From NCBI GenBank assembly GCA_964486825.1, contig CAZAQS010000017.1, positions 1 through 35,443 on the forward strand: a stretch of 35,443 nt of DNA, written 5' to 3'. Within the stretch, counting starts at the first letter, position 1. Every line of letters begins with the position of its first letter. Shown piece after piece: positions 24,425 through 33,821 of the stretch. The notes beneath the pieces were generated by a model. The model searched no databases. It had not been told where the DNA came from and saw only the letters and a program-made list of their open reading frames with translations. Source of the DNA: CAZAQS01 sp964486825 (GTDB lineage: Bacteria > Chloroflexota > Anaerolineae > Anaerolineales > UBA4823). The position numbers and the translations under genes are program-made.

Positions 24425-26866
24425 TTGAGTAAGCCAAGACATACCCACCGGGAATGGGTATATATCCTTTTCGTAATGATATTAGCTCTTGGCCTGTCAC
24501 CACTCTCTGGCGTACAGGCGCAAGCGCGTGGCTTATCAATGGAAGTATCCACTGCTACGGGTGGATATTTTAAATACGGGGAATGGCTGCCTATTTGGGT
24601 TCAGTTGGAAAACAGCGGCCCGGATGTGACTGCGGAATTGCAGGTGAGGGTAAGCGGCAGCTCGGGGGCCTCCGTGTTCGCTGCTCCAGCTCCCATGCCT
24701 TCTGGCGCCAGGAAACGAATCCCTCTTTACGTCCTTCCCAATAACTTCTCCCACGAATTGGAAGTTCAGGCAGTGAGTGATGGAGAGGTTCTTGCTTCGA
24801 AGACCATCCCCATTGTGGGCCTGGCAAATGTCACCTTCACTTTTGGGGTGATCGCACCGGAACAAGGGGCTTTATCCCTGATCAAGGGCCTGGTTCTTCC
24901 TGGACGAGTCCGAAGCATTGCGTTAGCTGACCTTTCCGTGCGCGATTTTCCCGAGAGGCCTGAAGGGTTAAGCTCTTTTAACGTCATTGTAATCAATGAT
25001 AGTGATACCTCCAGCCTGAACAACGATCAAAAAGCCGCCCTCGTCCATTGGGTGAGCCAGGGTGGCCAGCTTGTTGTAGGCGGAGGGACGGGAGCTATCC
25101 GTACCGCTTCAGGCATTCCCGACGACCTTCTGGCAATGACGCCAACAAATTTGATCGAAGTAAGCGATCTACCAGAACTGGCCGATTTTGCCGGCGCTGA
25201 CCCTATTCAGAACCCTGGGCCATTTTCCCTGGCAACGGGTGAAACCGGTAGCTCGCGAACCCTGGTAGCTGTAGATGGGCAGCCGGTCGTCTTGGAAAAG
25301 ACAGTAGGTTCAGGAACAGCCTACTTTATCACGCTTGACCTGGCTGCTGCACCTTTCAATGGCTGGCCCGGGACCACGAGTTTTTGGGAGGAATTGGTCG
25401 GACCGGGTGCAATTTATCCGGATTGGTTACCCCCAGACATGTCACCCAGGCAGATTACAGCCAACCAAATCAACTACGCACTTTCGAGCTTGCCCTCTCT
25501 GGACCTACCTTCGATCCAGGGCCTGGCTATCTTGCTAGGGCTTTATACCCTCATCGTAGGGCCGGTCAATTACGCTTTCTTACGCTGGAAAAAACGCTTA
25601 CATTGGGCCTGGATCACGATCCCAGTGCTTACAGTCGCTTTTTCTGCTGGCGCATTCAGCCTGGGTTACCTGATGAGGGGTAACGATATCATCTTGAACA
25701 AGATCGCGGTTGTCAACCCACAACCAGGTGGGGGAGCGAGCCTGCGCACATATTTTGGCTTGTTTTCTCCTGCTCAACAGTCTTACCAAATTGAGCTGAA
25801 TAGCACAGGCCTGTTGAGCCCCATTCGGCCGGATTACGATCCCTGGAGCGGCAGAGCATACACGGGTGGCGGGGAAACTGTTTTCGTCCAAGGAACGCCT
25901 TCCCAGGTGCGCGGCCTATCGGTAGACCAATGGTCCATGCAAGGGTTCATGACCGAAGGGATTTGGGAGGATTTCGGTGAGATCGTATCTGATCTCAACT
26001 TCTCTGGAAGCGCCATCGTTGGTACTTTCCGCAACGACACCAGGATCACGCTCACGGACGTAGCCTTGGTATTGGGTTCCAATATCCAGCGTTTCGCGAG
26101 CCTGGCGCCTGGAGAAGAGGTGCAAGTCTATTTAGAGATGCCCAACCTGGTAGGGCCGGATTTTGGGAATCCCCTTAGCTACCGGCTTTTCGAAAGTGAA
26201 TTCTCCCGTCCCATGCCCAGCGGCCCTCCACGCCAGTTGCAGCTCAAACAGACCCTGATCGATAACATGATTTCCTATGGCTACAATATGGCCAGCTCTT
26301 CCATGATCGGTGGGAAAGGCAGCGCCGTTGATGCATCACGCATTCTACTGGTAGCCTGGTTCGACCAGGCTCCGCCAGATATGAAAGTAGCCGGCCGCGA
26401 GCCCGCCCAGCAGACAACCGGTCTGCTGTATATGAACCTTCCTTACCGGTTCCCAGATCAAGGTCATTTGACGATCCCCGCTGGTTTGCTCACCGGCACG
26501 ATCATAACCTTGCCAGCTGAAGGAGGCACCTGTGGCCCTCCCGGAACGCCAGCGATCTACCTGGGTAGAGGAGAAAGTGTGATGGATTTCTTCCTACCGG
26601 AAAACTTGCAGAACATCGAACTGGAGAGCCTGATCCTCCATATCGGAACAGAGGGCGGCTGGAGCAGAACTCCCCTTACGGATCTGTACGATTGGGAACG
26701 GGATACTTGGCGTGAATTGGTGGAACCCAGTAGTGGTTCCAATCCAATTCAGGACGTAGATGGATTGGTCAGTGACACCAACACGGTCCGGGTGCGCATT
26801 TCATCTCCAGAGGGTTTTACTGGAGCCTGCTACTATCTCGGCCTGGGCCTGGAAGGCAGCTGGTAA
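24425..26866 (+). CDS. Large exported, membrane-anchored protein of the ABC/MoxR operon
   Basis: An 813-residue protein starting with TTG, supported by AGGAGGAG ending just before it. Residues ~12-32 form a signal peptide (YILFVMILALGLSP, cleavage near AQA). An N-terminal beta-domain is followed at about 165-220 by an amidotransferase-like fold (FNVIVINDSDTSSLNNDQKAALVHWVSQGGQLVVGGG) without a catalytic Cys. Two adjacent membrane helices lie at about 362-384 and 392-415 (ILLGLYTLIVGPVNYAFLRW and ITIPVLTVAFSAGAFSLGYLM), with further extracytoplasmic beta-domains after them. Similar proteins accompany MoxR/DUF58/VWA sets. The ABC ATPase gene follows after 19 bases. Function unknown. Confidence 0.85.
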   Translation: MSKPRHTHREWVYILFVMILALGLSPLSGVQAQARGLSMEVSTATGGYFKYGEWLPIWVQLENSGPDVTAELQVRVSGSSGASVFAAPAPMPSGARKRIPLYVLPNNFSHELEVQAVSDGEVLASKTIPIVGLANVTFTFGVIAPEQGALSLIKGLVLPGRVRSIALADLSVRDFPERPEGLSSFNVIVINDSDTSSLNNDQKAALVHWVSQGGQLVVGGGTGAIRTASGIPDDLLAMTPTNLIEVSDLPELADFAGADPIQNPGPFSLATGETGSSRTLVAVDGQPVVLEKTVGSGTAYFITLDLAAAPFNGWPGTTSFWEELVGPGAIYPDWLPPDMSPRQITANQINYALSSLPSLDLPSIQGLAILLGLYTLIVGPVNYAFLRWKKRLHWAWITIPVLTVAFSAGAFSLGYLMRGNDIILNKIAVVNPQPGGGASLRTYFGLFSPAQQSYQIELNSTGLLSPIRPDYDPWSGRAYTGGGETVFVQGTPSQVRGLSVDQWSMQGFMTEGIWEDFGEIVSDLNFSGSAIVGTFRNDTRITLTDVALVLGSNIQRFASLAPGEEVQVYLEMPNLVGPDFGNPLSYRLFESEFSRPMPSGPPRQLQLKQTLIDNMISYGYNMASSSMIGGKGSAVDASRILLVAWFDQAPPDMKVAGREPAQQTTGLLYMNLPYRFPDQGHLTIPAGLLTGTIITLPAEGGTCGPPGTPAIYLGRGESVMDFFLPENLQNIELESLILHIGTEGGWSRTPLTDLYDWERDTWRELVEPSSGSNPIQDVDGLVSDTNTVRVRISSPEGFTGACYYLGLGLEGSW

Positions 26867-26885
26867 ACAGGTCTGGAGGTCTAAA

Positions 26886-27818
26886 TTGTTTGCGATCGAG
26901 ACTCGTGGTCTTACCCGAAAATACGGCAAGCTTACGGCGGTTGAAGACTTGAACCTGCAAGTAAATACCGGAGCGCTATTCGGTTTGATTGGCCCAAATG
27001 GAGCCGGAAAGACGACCACCTTGCGCATGCTGGCAGGCTTGTTAGAGCCTACCTCTGGCGATCTCGTGATCAACGGGAGGGTAGCCAACCACGATTGGCA
27101 AGATCTCCGCCGCCAAATCGGCTATATGCCTGATTTCTTCGGCGTCTATGAAGATATGCTGGTGTGGGAGTACTTGGATTTCTTTGCCCGCTGTTATGGT
27201 TTGCCAAAGGTTAAGCATCAGCAGGTAATCGGCGATCTATTGGATCTGGTGGACCTGTCCGAAAAGCGCGACGCCTATGTACAGACCCTGTCGCGCGGCA
27301 TGCGCCAACGCCTGTGCCTGGCTCATGCCCTGGTCCACGATCCTCAGGTGCTCCTCCTGGATGAGCCAGCCTCCGGGCTTGACCCGCGCGCACGGGTCGA
27401 AATGCGCGAGCTGCTGCGCGAGTTAGGCTCGATGGGAAAAACGATCCTGGTCAGCTCGCATATCCTCACGGAACTGGGAGAGTTGTGCGATTCGATCGGC
27501 ATCATCGAACGAGGCCGCCTTGTAGCCAGCGGTCCATTGGATGAAATCAGTCGCCATATCCACCAGGAAAGGGGCTTACGGATCAAGGTCTTATCCGACT
27601 CGGCTCAAGCCAAATCCATCCTATCCGACACTCCAGGTGTAGGTGACATTTATGAAGAAAACGGTTTCCTGGAAGTAGATTTCCACGGAGACGAGGAAAC
27701 TGCTGCAGGTCTTTTAGAAAGCTTGCTTCAACAAGGTGTGCGGGTTTCATCCTTTGCAGAAATCACCAGTGACCTGGAGGAAATCTTCCTCAAGCTAACG
27801 AAAGGAGAGGTTGCCTGA
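26886..27818 (+). CDS. ABC-2 type transporter ATP-binding protein
   Basis: A 310-residue ATPase. Walker A is GPNGAGKTT (36-44), the signature is LSRGMRQRL, Walker B is VLLLDEPASGLDP, and the switch His is in VSSHIL. The C-terminal ~80 residues resemble the extra domain of ABC-2 (NatA/CcmA-like) exporters. The frame opens further upstream inside the previous gene, but TTG at 26886, with GGAGGT about seven bases upstream, starts the protein at the first strand (FAIETRGLTRKYG). The stop is followed at once by the permease ATG. Confidence 0.93.
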   Translation: MFAIETRGLTRKYGKLTAVEDLNLQVNTGALFGLIGPNGAGKTTTLRMLAGLLEPTSGDLVINGRVANHDWQDLRRQIGYMPDFFGVYEDMLVWEYLDFFARCYGLPKVKHQQVIGDLLDLVDLSEKRDAYVQTLSRGMRQRLCLAHALVHDPQVLLLDEPASGLDPRARVEMRELLRELGSMGKTILVSSHILTELGELCDSIGIIERGRLVASGPLDEISRHIHQERGLRIKVLSDSAQAKSILSDTPGVGDIYEENGFLEVDFHGDEETAAGLLESLLQQGVRVSSFAEITSDLEEIFLKLTKGEVA

Positions 27819-29474
27819 ATGGAGCGAAAGATTAACCTGGGCGCCAATCCCATAATCGTTAAAGAGCTACGTTCTAGGATGCGAGATACGCGCGCCTTTG
27901 CTACATTGACTGCTATGCTGCTCTTGTTAGGTGGAAGTAGCTACCTGCTTTACAGGCTTGCGATTACCACCTCCAGCTATTCAAGTGCACCACTTAGCCC
28001 ACAAATTGGTCAAAGCCTGTTCTTGGCTCTGGCTTTCCTCGAGCTCATGGTCATTTGTGCGATCGCCCCGGCCGTCACTGCGGGTGCAATTAGCAGCGAA
28101 CAGGAAAAATTAACCTACGAAATGCTCATGGCGACGCCACTACACCCAGCCAGCATCCTGTGGGGCAAGCTGGTTTCTGCCCTCAGCTACGTATTCCTGC
28201 TCATCTTTGCAGCCATTCCGATGGCCAGCCTGATCTTCATCTTTGGCGGAGTAACCCTCCGTGATTTGCTAAAAGCGCTCATCGTTCTGGTGGTCGTTGC
28301 AGTAACTCTGGGCATTATCGGCTTATTTATGTCAGCCTGGCTGGGACGCACTTCTCGTGCGACAGTCGTCAGCTACCTCATTGTTGTTGCCCTGATTGCC
28401 GGACCTATGGTTGCTTATATCGCCACCGGTATACTGACTCAGTCCGAACCTCCGCGCTGGCTGCTGGTACCCAACCCGCTCAGCGCGCTTTTCTCGGCTC
28501 TCACACCTTCCATGAATTCGGGCGTATCTTTTCCATCCAGCATATTGTGGTCTTTGGGAATAGGGCTGGGAGGAAACCTGGGTATCCTGACAGGCACGAC
28601 CTTCAGCCAGGTCGGCATCCCCAGGCCAATTTACCACTACTCTCTTCCCCTTTACGGGGGCATATCATTGCTGCTCTATCTATTAAGCACCCGGCTGGTG
28701 CGGCCTACCCAACGCTGGAAGCTATCCCGCCGGGAAATCATAACCAGCCTGGCGCTTCTGCTCCTCTTTGTTGGGATAGTAGGGTTGGCATTCCTGTCCT
28801 CAGCAGACCGGTATGAGAATGTGGGTATCTTCCAGTCCCAGGCCATCCCCACACCTGCGCCTGCAATCGTAGAAAGGGTGATTGTCGAGCGTGTACCAGT
28901 TGAAGAAATTCCCATCATACAACCAGATCTGGTCCCACCTCCACCTCTCCCTCCTTACCCTATAGATGATGAAAACGGTGTTGGTGCAAACCTGGAAGCT
29001 AACGACTCAGCGGAGATATATGCTGTTATCGTGCGCCAGTTTTATACCATCGATCACACGTTTGAGAGAGCGCCTGATTTCCCGGTAATCTACCTGCTGA
29101 AGACCACGGATGATAGTACCGGAGATCCAAGCGCTCCCCAGGCAGCTCCCAGCCCAATACCAGACGAGGTCCAGTCTCAGGTCATCGACCTACTGTCCCA
29201 AGGGGAGAATGGTCAAACTGGAGATGGTTTGCCAGCAGAAATTATTTGGGTGGATAAGCCTGAGGATGTCCCCTATACCAGTACGGGAGCAGTCGATGAT
29301 TTTGGAGCGTATATCGTATTAGGAAATATCAACCTGCAACCCGATGGCTCATCTATGGTATCTGGGAGCCTGTACATCAGCACATTGGCTGCTACCGGTA
29401 AAACTTTTATCCTTCATTTTATCGACGAGGCCTGGGTCGTGACAGGAGATACAGGTGTGCAATGGAAGCGCTAA
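27819..29474 (+). CDS. ABC-2 type permease with C-terminal extracytoplasmic domain
   Basis: A 551-residue integral membrane protein partnering the preceding ATPase. It starts with the ABC-2 motif NPIIVKELRSRMRDTRAF and has about seven hydrophobic helices to roughly residue 330. A proline-rich linker (VPPPPLPPYP) then leads to ~190 residues of soluble beta-rich sequence containing YAVIVRQFYTIDHTF, predicted outside. The last part reads as a domain usually encoded separately, so this looks like a fusion. AGGAGAGG precedes the ATG. It overlaps the next gene by 13 bases. Confidence 0.9.
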   Translation: MERKINLGANPIIVKELRSRMRDTRAFATLTAMLLLLGGSSYLLYRLAITTSSYSSAPLSPQIGQSLFLALAFLELMVICAIAPAVTAGAISSEQEKLTYEMLMATPLHPASILWGKLVSALSYVFLLIFAAIPMASLIFIFGGVTLRDLLKALIVLVVVAVTLGIIGLFMSAWLGRTSRATVVSYLIVVALIAGPMVAYIATGILTQSEPPRWLLVPNPLSALFSALTPSMNSGVSFPSSILWSLGIGLGGNLGILTGTTFSQVGIPRPIYHYSLPLYGGISLLLYLLSTRLVRPTQRWKLSRREIITSLALLLLFVGIVGLAFLSSADRYENVGIFQSQAIPTPAPAIVERVIVERVPVEEIPIIQPDLVPPPPLPPYPIDDENGVGANLEANDSAEIYAVIVRQFYTIDHTFERAPDFPVIYLLKTTDDSTGDPSAPQAAPSPIPDEVQSQVIDLLSQGENGQTGDGLPAEIIWVDKPEDVPYTSTGAVDDFGAYIVLGNINLQPDGSSMVSGSLYISTLAATGKTFILHFIDEAWVVTGDTGVQWKR

Positions 29475-31165
29475 ACAACCGAAACCAGGATGAGCTGGTT
29501 CACCATATCCGTCGTTTCGGGCGTAGACTGCGCTGGCTGGATAGTTGGAAGATGGCCCAACGCACGTTTTGGATCCCCATCCTGGCAACCGGATTGATCA
29601 ACCTGGCAGGCCGGATCATGCCCATCCAAGACCTGCTGTTATGGATGACGGTCCCGGCAGTCGCATGGCTTATCAGCCTGCTGGTTTATGCTTTGTTCAG
29701 GCCGCTGCCTTTGCTGACAGCCGCCCGGCGAGTAGATCAGCAACTGGAATTACGGGAGCGATTAGGGACAGCCTATTTATTAGAAGGATCAACTTCCAGT
29801 ACCCAGGGAGTAGCTACTTCAAGACTTAACTTCCAACCTGCACTGGTCGATCTGCAGCATGAGGATGCCCTAGCGCGGGCTCGCGCCATCGACCCCCGGC
29901 GTGAGATGCCGCTACCCTGGCAGCCAAGGCCGCTATTGCTCGCAGCCAGCCTGGCAGCAGTTTTGCTGCTCCTGGCTTTCCTCCCCAACCCAATGGATGA
30001 CGTGCTGGCCCAACGCGCAGCAGTAGCGCAGGCTGCCGAGGAACAAGCTGAGGAGATCGAACGCTTGCAGGAAGAGGTCGCTCAGTCACAAGAGTTATCT
30101 CCGGAGCTGCAGGAGGAACTTTTGCGGCGTCTGGCCGAGCTGGCCGAACAATTGCGTGCTAATCCAGGCGACCTTGCACAGGCGCTGGCGGATCTATCAA
30201 AGGTTGAAGAAGCGCTTCGCTCGCAATTAGATCCACAGGCCGGCCACCGCCAGGCATCGCTGGAAGCGCTTGCAGCTCAGCTCCAGGCCATGGCCCAGAC
30301 TGAACCAGGCCAGGGCTCCCAGTTGGAGGAGGCGTCTGCTGCATTGGAGCGGCTGGCGGAGATGATGGAAGGGATGGATCCCAGCGAGCAGGCTGAATTG
30401 GCCCAAACGTTAGCGCAAATGGCTGCCAGGGCCTCACAAGCCGGTGACGCATCGCTGGCGCAAGCGTTGGCTGCCATGGCCCAGGCAGCTCAGTCAGGAG
30501 ATTCTCAGGCTGCTTCTCAATCTGCTTCTCAAGCCGCGCAAGCCTTCAGGCAGGCTCAAGGGCAATTCTCTGACCAAGCCTCGCTCCAAGAAGCCCTTTC
30601 CAGGCTACAAGAAGGCCGCCAGGCCCTCGCCAGAGCTGGCCAGGGGCGCAATGTCGCTCGTGCGCCGGGTGAAGGGCAAGGACAGGGTGAGGGCGAAGGA
30701 GAAGGGGAAGGTGATGGCGACGGGGATGGAGAAGGCAGTGGACAGGGGCAAGGGCAGGGTCAAGGGCAAGGCCAGGGACAGGGGCAGGGTCAACCTGGTG
30801 GTGGCGGCGGTACAAACGCCAACAACCTACCACCCAGCTCGGGCAGTGGTACAGCCGGGCGCCCGCAAGGCGAAGGTCAGGCTGGGGGAGTGACTGAGCT
30901 TGGAGAGCAGGTTTACGCGCCCTGGGAACAAAGACCTGGTAGCGGGGAGGAGGTTTTTATCCCCGGACAGGACACCGAGGATGGAGAAACTCAGGTGCAA
31001 GAGCGACCAGATCCACTGCCTGGAAACTTCAACCCAGCCTTGATGCCGTATTATGAGGTGTACTACGAGTATTTGGATTCCGCGAATGACTTTATTGAAA
31101 ATACCTATATCCCACCTGGGTTGAAGGATTATGTACGAGATTATTTTTCGAACCTTGAACCATGA
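29462..31165 (+). CDS. Membrane-anchored coiled-coil protein with Gly/Gln/Glu repeat
   Basis: A 567-residue protein. Hydrophobic helices near 37-75 (two) and 158-180 anchor it; ~187-400 is an Ala/Glu/Gln/Leu-rich coiled-coil (AAEEQAEEIERLQEEVAQSQ and similar). Residues ~403-450 form a Gly-Glu/Gly-Gln/Gly-Asp repeat. The C-terminus ends MPYYEVYYEYLDSANDF and IPPGLKDYVRDYF, a conserved-looking cap. The overall pattern resembles DUF4175-like proteins that accompany MoxR/VWA operons. It probably acts as a structural link in the same envelope complex; no catalytic motif is seen. Confidence 0.85.
   Translation: MEALNNRNQDELVHHIRRFGRRLRWLDSWKMAQRTFWIPILATGLINLAGRIMPIQDLLLWMTVPAVAWLISLLVYALFRPLPLLTAARRVDQQLELRERLGTAYLLEGSTSSTQGVATSRLNFQPALVDLQHEDALARARAIDPRREMPLPWQPRPLLLAASLAAVLLLLAFLPNPMDDVLAQRAAVAQAAEEQAEEIERLQEEVAQSQELSPELQEELLRRLAELAEQLRANPGDLAQALADLSKVEEALRSQLDPQAGHRQASLEALAAQLQAMAQTEPGQGSQLEEASAALERLAEMMEGMDPSEQAELAQTLAQMAARASQAGDASLAQALAAMAQAAQSGDSQAASQSASQAAQAFRQAQGQFSDQASLQEALSRLQEGRQALARAGQGRNVARAPGEGQGQGEGEGEGEGDGDGDGEGSGQGQGQGQGQGQGQGQGQPGGGGGTNANNLPPSSGSGTAGRPQGEGQAGGVTELGEQVYAPWEQRPGSGEEVFIPGQDTEDGETQVQERPDPLPGNFNPALMPYYEVYYEYLDSANDFIENTYIPPGLKDYVRDYFSNLEP
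30670..30792 (+). repeat. In-frame GGN-rich low-complexity repeat (Gly-Glu/Gln/Asp)
   Basis: About 120 bases of alternating Gly codons with GAG/GAA, GAT/GAC or CAG/CAA, encoding a Gly-x array inside the coiled-coil protein. It is prone to slippage in replication and to misassembly with short reads. Confidence 0.85.
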
Positions 31166-31181
31166 AACGAAAGGCTATTGA

Positions 31182-31787
31182 ATGATCAAGCGCATGTTTC
31201 AAACATGTCTCATCCTGGCAGCATCTCTATTCTTAACAGCTTGCCAGGCTCTATTCAGTTTTTCACCCGACAGGGCGGCCGTCCAGGAGATCATCCTGAA
31301 CAGCCCATCAATGATCGAGGTGCACCGCGATACGATCCGGGTCTTGCAGATACAGGAGTATGACCCAGGCATGATGGTTTTAGTCACTTATCTTGCTACC
31401 GCAGATAGCCAGATATCCGAATGCCTGGCGTTATTTCATGCCGAAAAGGCTGTGGAAGGTTGGAATGCCCGCAGCCGTGGCTCAGGTTGTTGGCCAGCGG
31501 AGTTGGCTGACGAAGAGGCCCCTCTGCAGGTAATCCGAGGCCAGAGCCGTAGTGGGAATCAGAGCTCGAGTGACGCCAGCGGGCTGGTCTATGATCACGA
31601 AATCGAGACCATCCAATTAACCTGGAATGACGGAGAAAACCAGGTGCTTGAGGTGATCAAGGGAAGCTTCCTGTCGGTTCGGACGGGTTTGTATGATCTT
31701 CAAACCCTAAATGCCCTTGATGAATCCGGCGAGCTGGTATACAGCCATGAAATCCCAGCCCCAGCCCATGGCAAGGAGACTCCTTGA
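31182..31787 (+). CDS. Lipoprotein
   Basis: A 201-residue lipoprotein. The signal peptide MIKRMFQTCLILAASLFLTAC has a lipobox LTAC with Cys21 as the lipidation site. The mature part is a small beta-rich domain with no recognised family (HRDTIRVLQIQEYDPG, ETIQLTWNDGENQVLEV). It is 16 bases after the coiled-coil gene and 33 before the MoxR gene in the same operon. AAAGG lies about eight bases before the ATG. Confidence 0.83.
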   Translation: MIKRMFQTCLILAASLFLTACQALFSFSPDRAAVQEIILNSPSMIEVHRDTIRVLQIQEYDPGMMVLVTYLATADSQISECLALFHAEKAVEGWNARSRGSGCWPAELADEEAPLQVIRGQSRSGNQSSSDASGLVYDHEIETIQLTWNDGENQVLEVIKGSFLSVRTGLYDLQTLNALDESGELVYSHEIPAPAHGKETP

Positions 31788-31820
31788 GCAGGCTGACCAG
31801 ACCAATAAGAAGAGTGCCAT

Positions 31821-32831
31821 ATGCTGACAGAAGAAAATTTAACCACACAAGAGCCAACCATCAACGCTGATCTGTTCCGTACCACTTCGGCTTCCATAGA
31901 AAGAGAAGTCGGCAGGGTGATCGTGGGACAACAAGTCCTGGTACGCCAAACACTGATCACGCTGCTGGCAGGCGGCAATGCCCTTTTGGAAGGCGTGCCC
32001 GGACTGGGGAAGACCATGCTTGTGCGCACCCTGGCGCAAGCCATCGATTGTGCCTTCTCACGAATACAGTTCACCCCTGATTTGATGCCGGCAGATATCG
32101 TGGGCACCAATTTAATTGTAGAAGGAGACGACGGTCGCCGGCAGTTTCAGTTCGAGCCGGGCCCTATCTTTGCGAACCTGGTGCTGGCAGATGAGATCAA
32201 CCGGGCAACTCCAAAGACCCAGTCTGCTATGTTGGAGGCGATGCAGGAGCGCAGCGTTACTGTAGCTAAAGCCACGCGTCGCTTACCCGATCCCTTTTTT
32301 GTGCTTGCCACGCAGAACCCGCTTGAGATGGAAGGCACCTACCCGTTGCCAGAAGCGCAGCTCGATCGCTTCTTCTTTAAAGTCGATGTTCCTTTTCCTT
32401 CTGTGGAAGACCTGGTCGACATTGCAAACCGGACCACAGGCGAGGCAGTCCCGGCCGCCGGTTCGGCAGCCGACGGTGATACGATCATCCGCATGCAAGC
32501 CCTGGCACGCGGCGTCCCAATTGCTGAGCACGTAACAGCCTATGCGGCACAATTGCTCAAGGCTACCCATCCACAGGAGGCCAGCGCTCCACAGGAAGTC
32601 CGGCGCTATGTACGCTACGGCGCCAGCCCGCGTGGCATGCAAGCCATGATCCTGGCAGGCAAGATCATTGCTTTATTAGACGGGCGCTACAACGTCGCCT
32701 ATGACGATATACGAACAGCAGCCACACCTGCCCTGCGACACCGGCTGATCTTGAACTTCGACGCCCAAGCGGAAGGGATAACCAGCGACTCGGTGATCCA
32801 ATCTCTCCTGGCGAACCTGCTCCCTGGTTAA
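31821..32831 (+). CDS. MoxR-family AAA+ ATPase
   Basis: A 336-residue AAA+ chaperone-like ATPase. Walker A is GVPGLGKT (58-65), Walker B is LADEINRATPK with arginine and sensor motifs further on (ATQNPLEMEGTYPLPEAQLDRFFFK), and the C-terminal lid RYGASPRGMQAM is intact. MoxR proteins remodel or activate VWA-domain partners, and both partners (DUF58 and VWA) follow directly. Weak Shine-Dalgarno AAGAG. Confidence 0.93.
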   Translation: MLTEENLTTQEPTINADLFRTTSASIEREVGRVIVGQQVLVRQTLITLLAGGNALLEGVPGLGKTMLVRTLAQAIDCAFSRIQFTPDLMPADIVGTNLIVEGDDGRRQFQFEPGPIFANLVLADEINRATPKTQSAMLEAMQERSVTVAKATRRLPDPFFVLATQNPLEMEGTYPLPEAQLDRFFFKVDVPFPSVEDLVDIANRTTGEAVPAAGSAADGDTIIRMQALARGVPIAEHVTAYAAQLLKATHPQEASAPQEVRRYVRYGASPRGMQAMILAGKIIALLDGRYNVAYDDIRTAATPALRHRLILNFDAQAEGITSDSVIQSLLANLLPG

Positions 32832-32853
32832 GTGAGGATGATCAGAGGGAACC

Positions 32854-33780
32854 ATGCCTGAAGCCGCTGCCGGCCCTATACCTGGAAACAGGCCTGCTCA
32901 AGGTATGCTTTTCGAGGAGGCATTCCTGCGAAAATTGGAGAGGATTGCCATCCTGTCCAAGCGCGCTGCTGCCGGGCAAACGCAAGGTGAACGCCGCAGC
33001 CAGAAACGTGGCCAATCCGTAGAATTTGCCGACTTCCGACCTTATTCGACAGGCGACGATTTCCGGCGTATCGACTGGAATGCGTACGCGCGGCTTGAGC
33101 GATTTTTCATCAAGCTTTTCATCGAAGAAGAGGACCTGACGATCCACTTGCTGGTAGATAATAGCAAGTCTATGGATTGGGGAAACCCAAATAAGCTCGA
33201 ATACGCCATCCTCGGCGCCGGTGCACTCGGCTATATCGCCTTGAACGGGTTGGACAGGGTAACAGTAACAGCTCTTGGGGAAAGTAATAACGGCGGAGGT
33301 CATTTCTCACCCCATAGGGGCAAACAAAACGCATTCGCCTTGTTCTCCTTTCTACAAGGGCTCTCGACGGGCGGACCAGCCAACTTGAAGAGAAGCCTGC
33401 AGGCTTACGCCACGCGGGTCTCCAGACCAGGCCCTCTACTGCTGTTGTCCGATTTAATGGACGAGGGTTGGGCGGATGGCTTGAACGCGTTGGCCAGGCG
33501 CGGCTTCGAAGTCAGCGTGCTGCATATCCTTTCACCGGAAGAGGTCGATCCGGATATTAGCGGTGATCTTAAACTGCTCGATTCAGAGACCCGGGCAGAA
33601 ATTGAGATTACCGGCGAATACGACCTGGTGGAACGATACCGCAGAGGTCTGGCGGATTGGCAGGAGGAGCTGCGCCGCTTCTGCGGGGCCAGGGGTATTC
33701 ATTACGCGTCGATTGTGACCTCCACCCCATTGGAGGAGCTACTGAGTGCCCGGTTGAGAGTCCAGGGCATCCTCCGTTGA
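32854..33780 (+). CDS. DUF58 (VWA-like) protein
   Basis: A 308-residue DUF58 protein. The family signature EFADFRPYSTGDDFRRIDWNAYAR (with EEEDLTIHLLVDNSKSM directly after) contains a MIDAS-like DNSKS. A Rossmann-like VWA fold follows. It is typically the MoxR partner encoded next to it. Only 22 bases separate it from the moxR stop. The C-terminal region reads ARGIHYASIVTSTPLEELLSARL. Substrate of the complex unknown. Confidence 0.9.
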   Translation: MPEAAAGPIPGNRPAQGMLFEEAFLRKLERIAILSKRAAAGQTQGERRSQKRGQSVEFADFRPYSTGDDFRRIDWNAYARLERFFIKLFIEEEDLTIHLLVDNSKSMDWGNPNKLEYAILGAGALGYIALNGLDRVTVTALGESNNGGGHFSPHRGKQNAFALFSFLQGLSTGGPANLKRSLQAYATRVSRPGPLLLLSDLMDEGWADGLNALARRGFEVSVLHILSPEEVDPDISGDLKLLDSETRAEIEITGEYDLVERYRRGLADWQEELRRFCGARGIHYASIVTSTPLEELLSARLRVQGILR

Positions 33781-33821
33781 TATTATTGCGTTTACATGTG
33801 GGATAGCGGCGATCTTTATAG

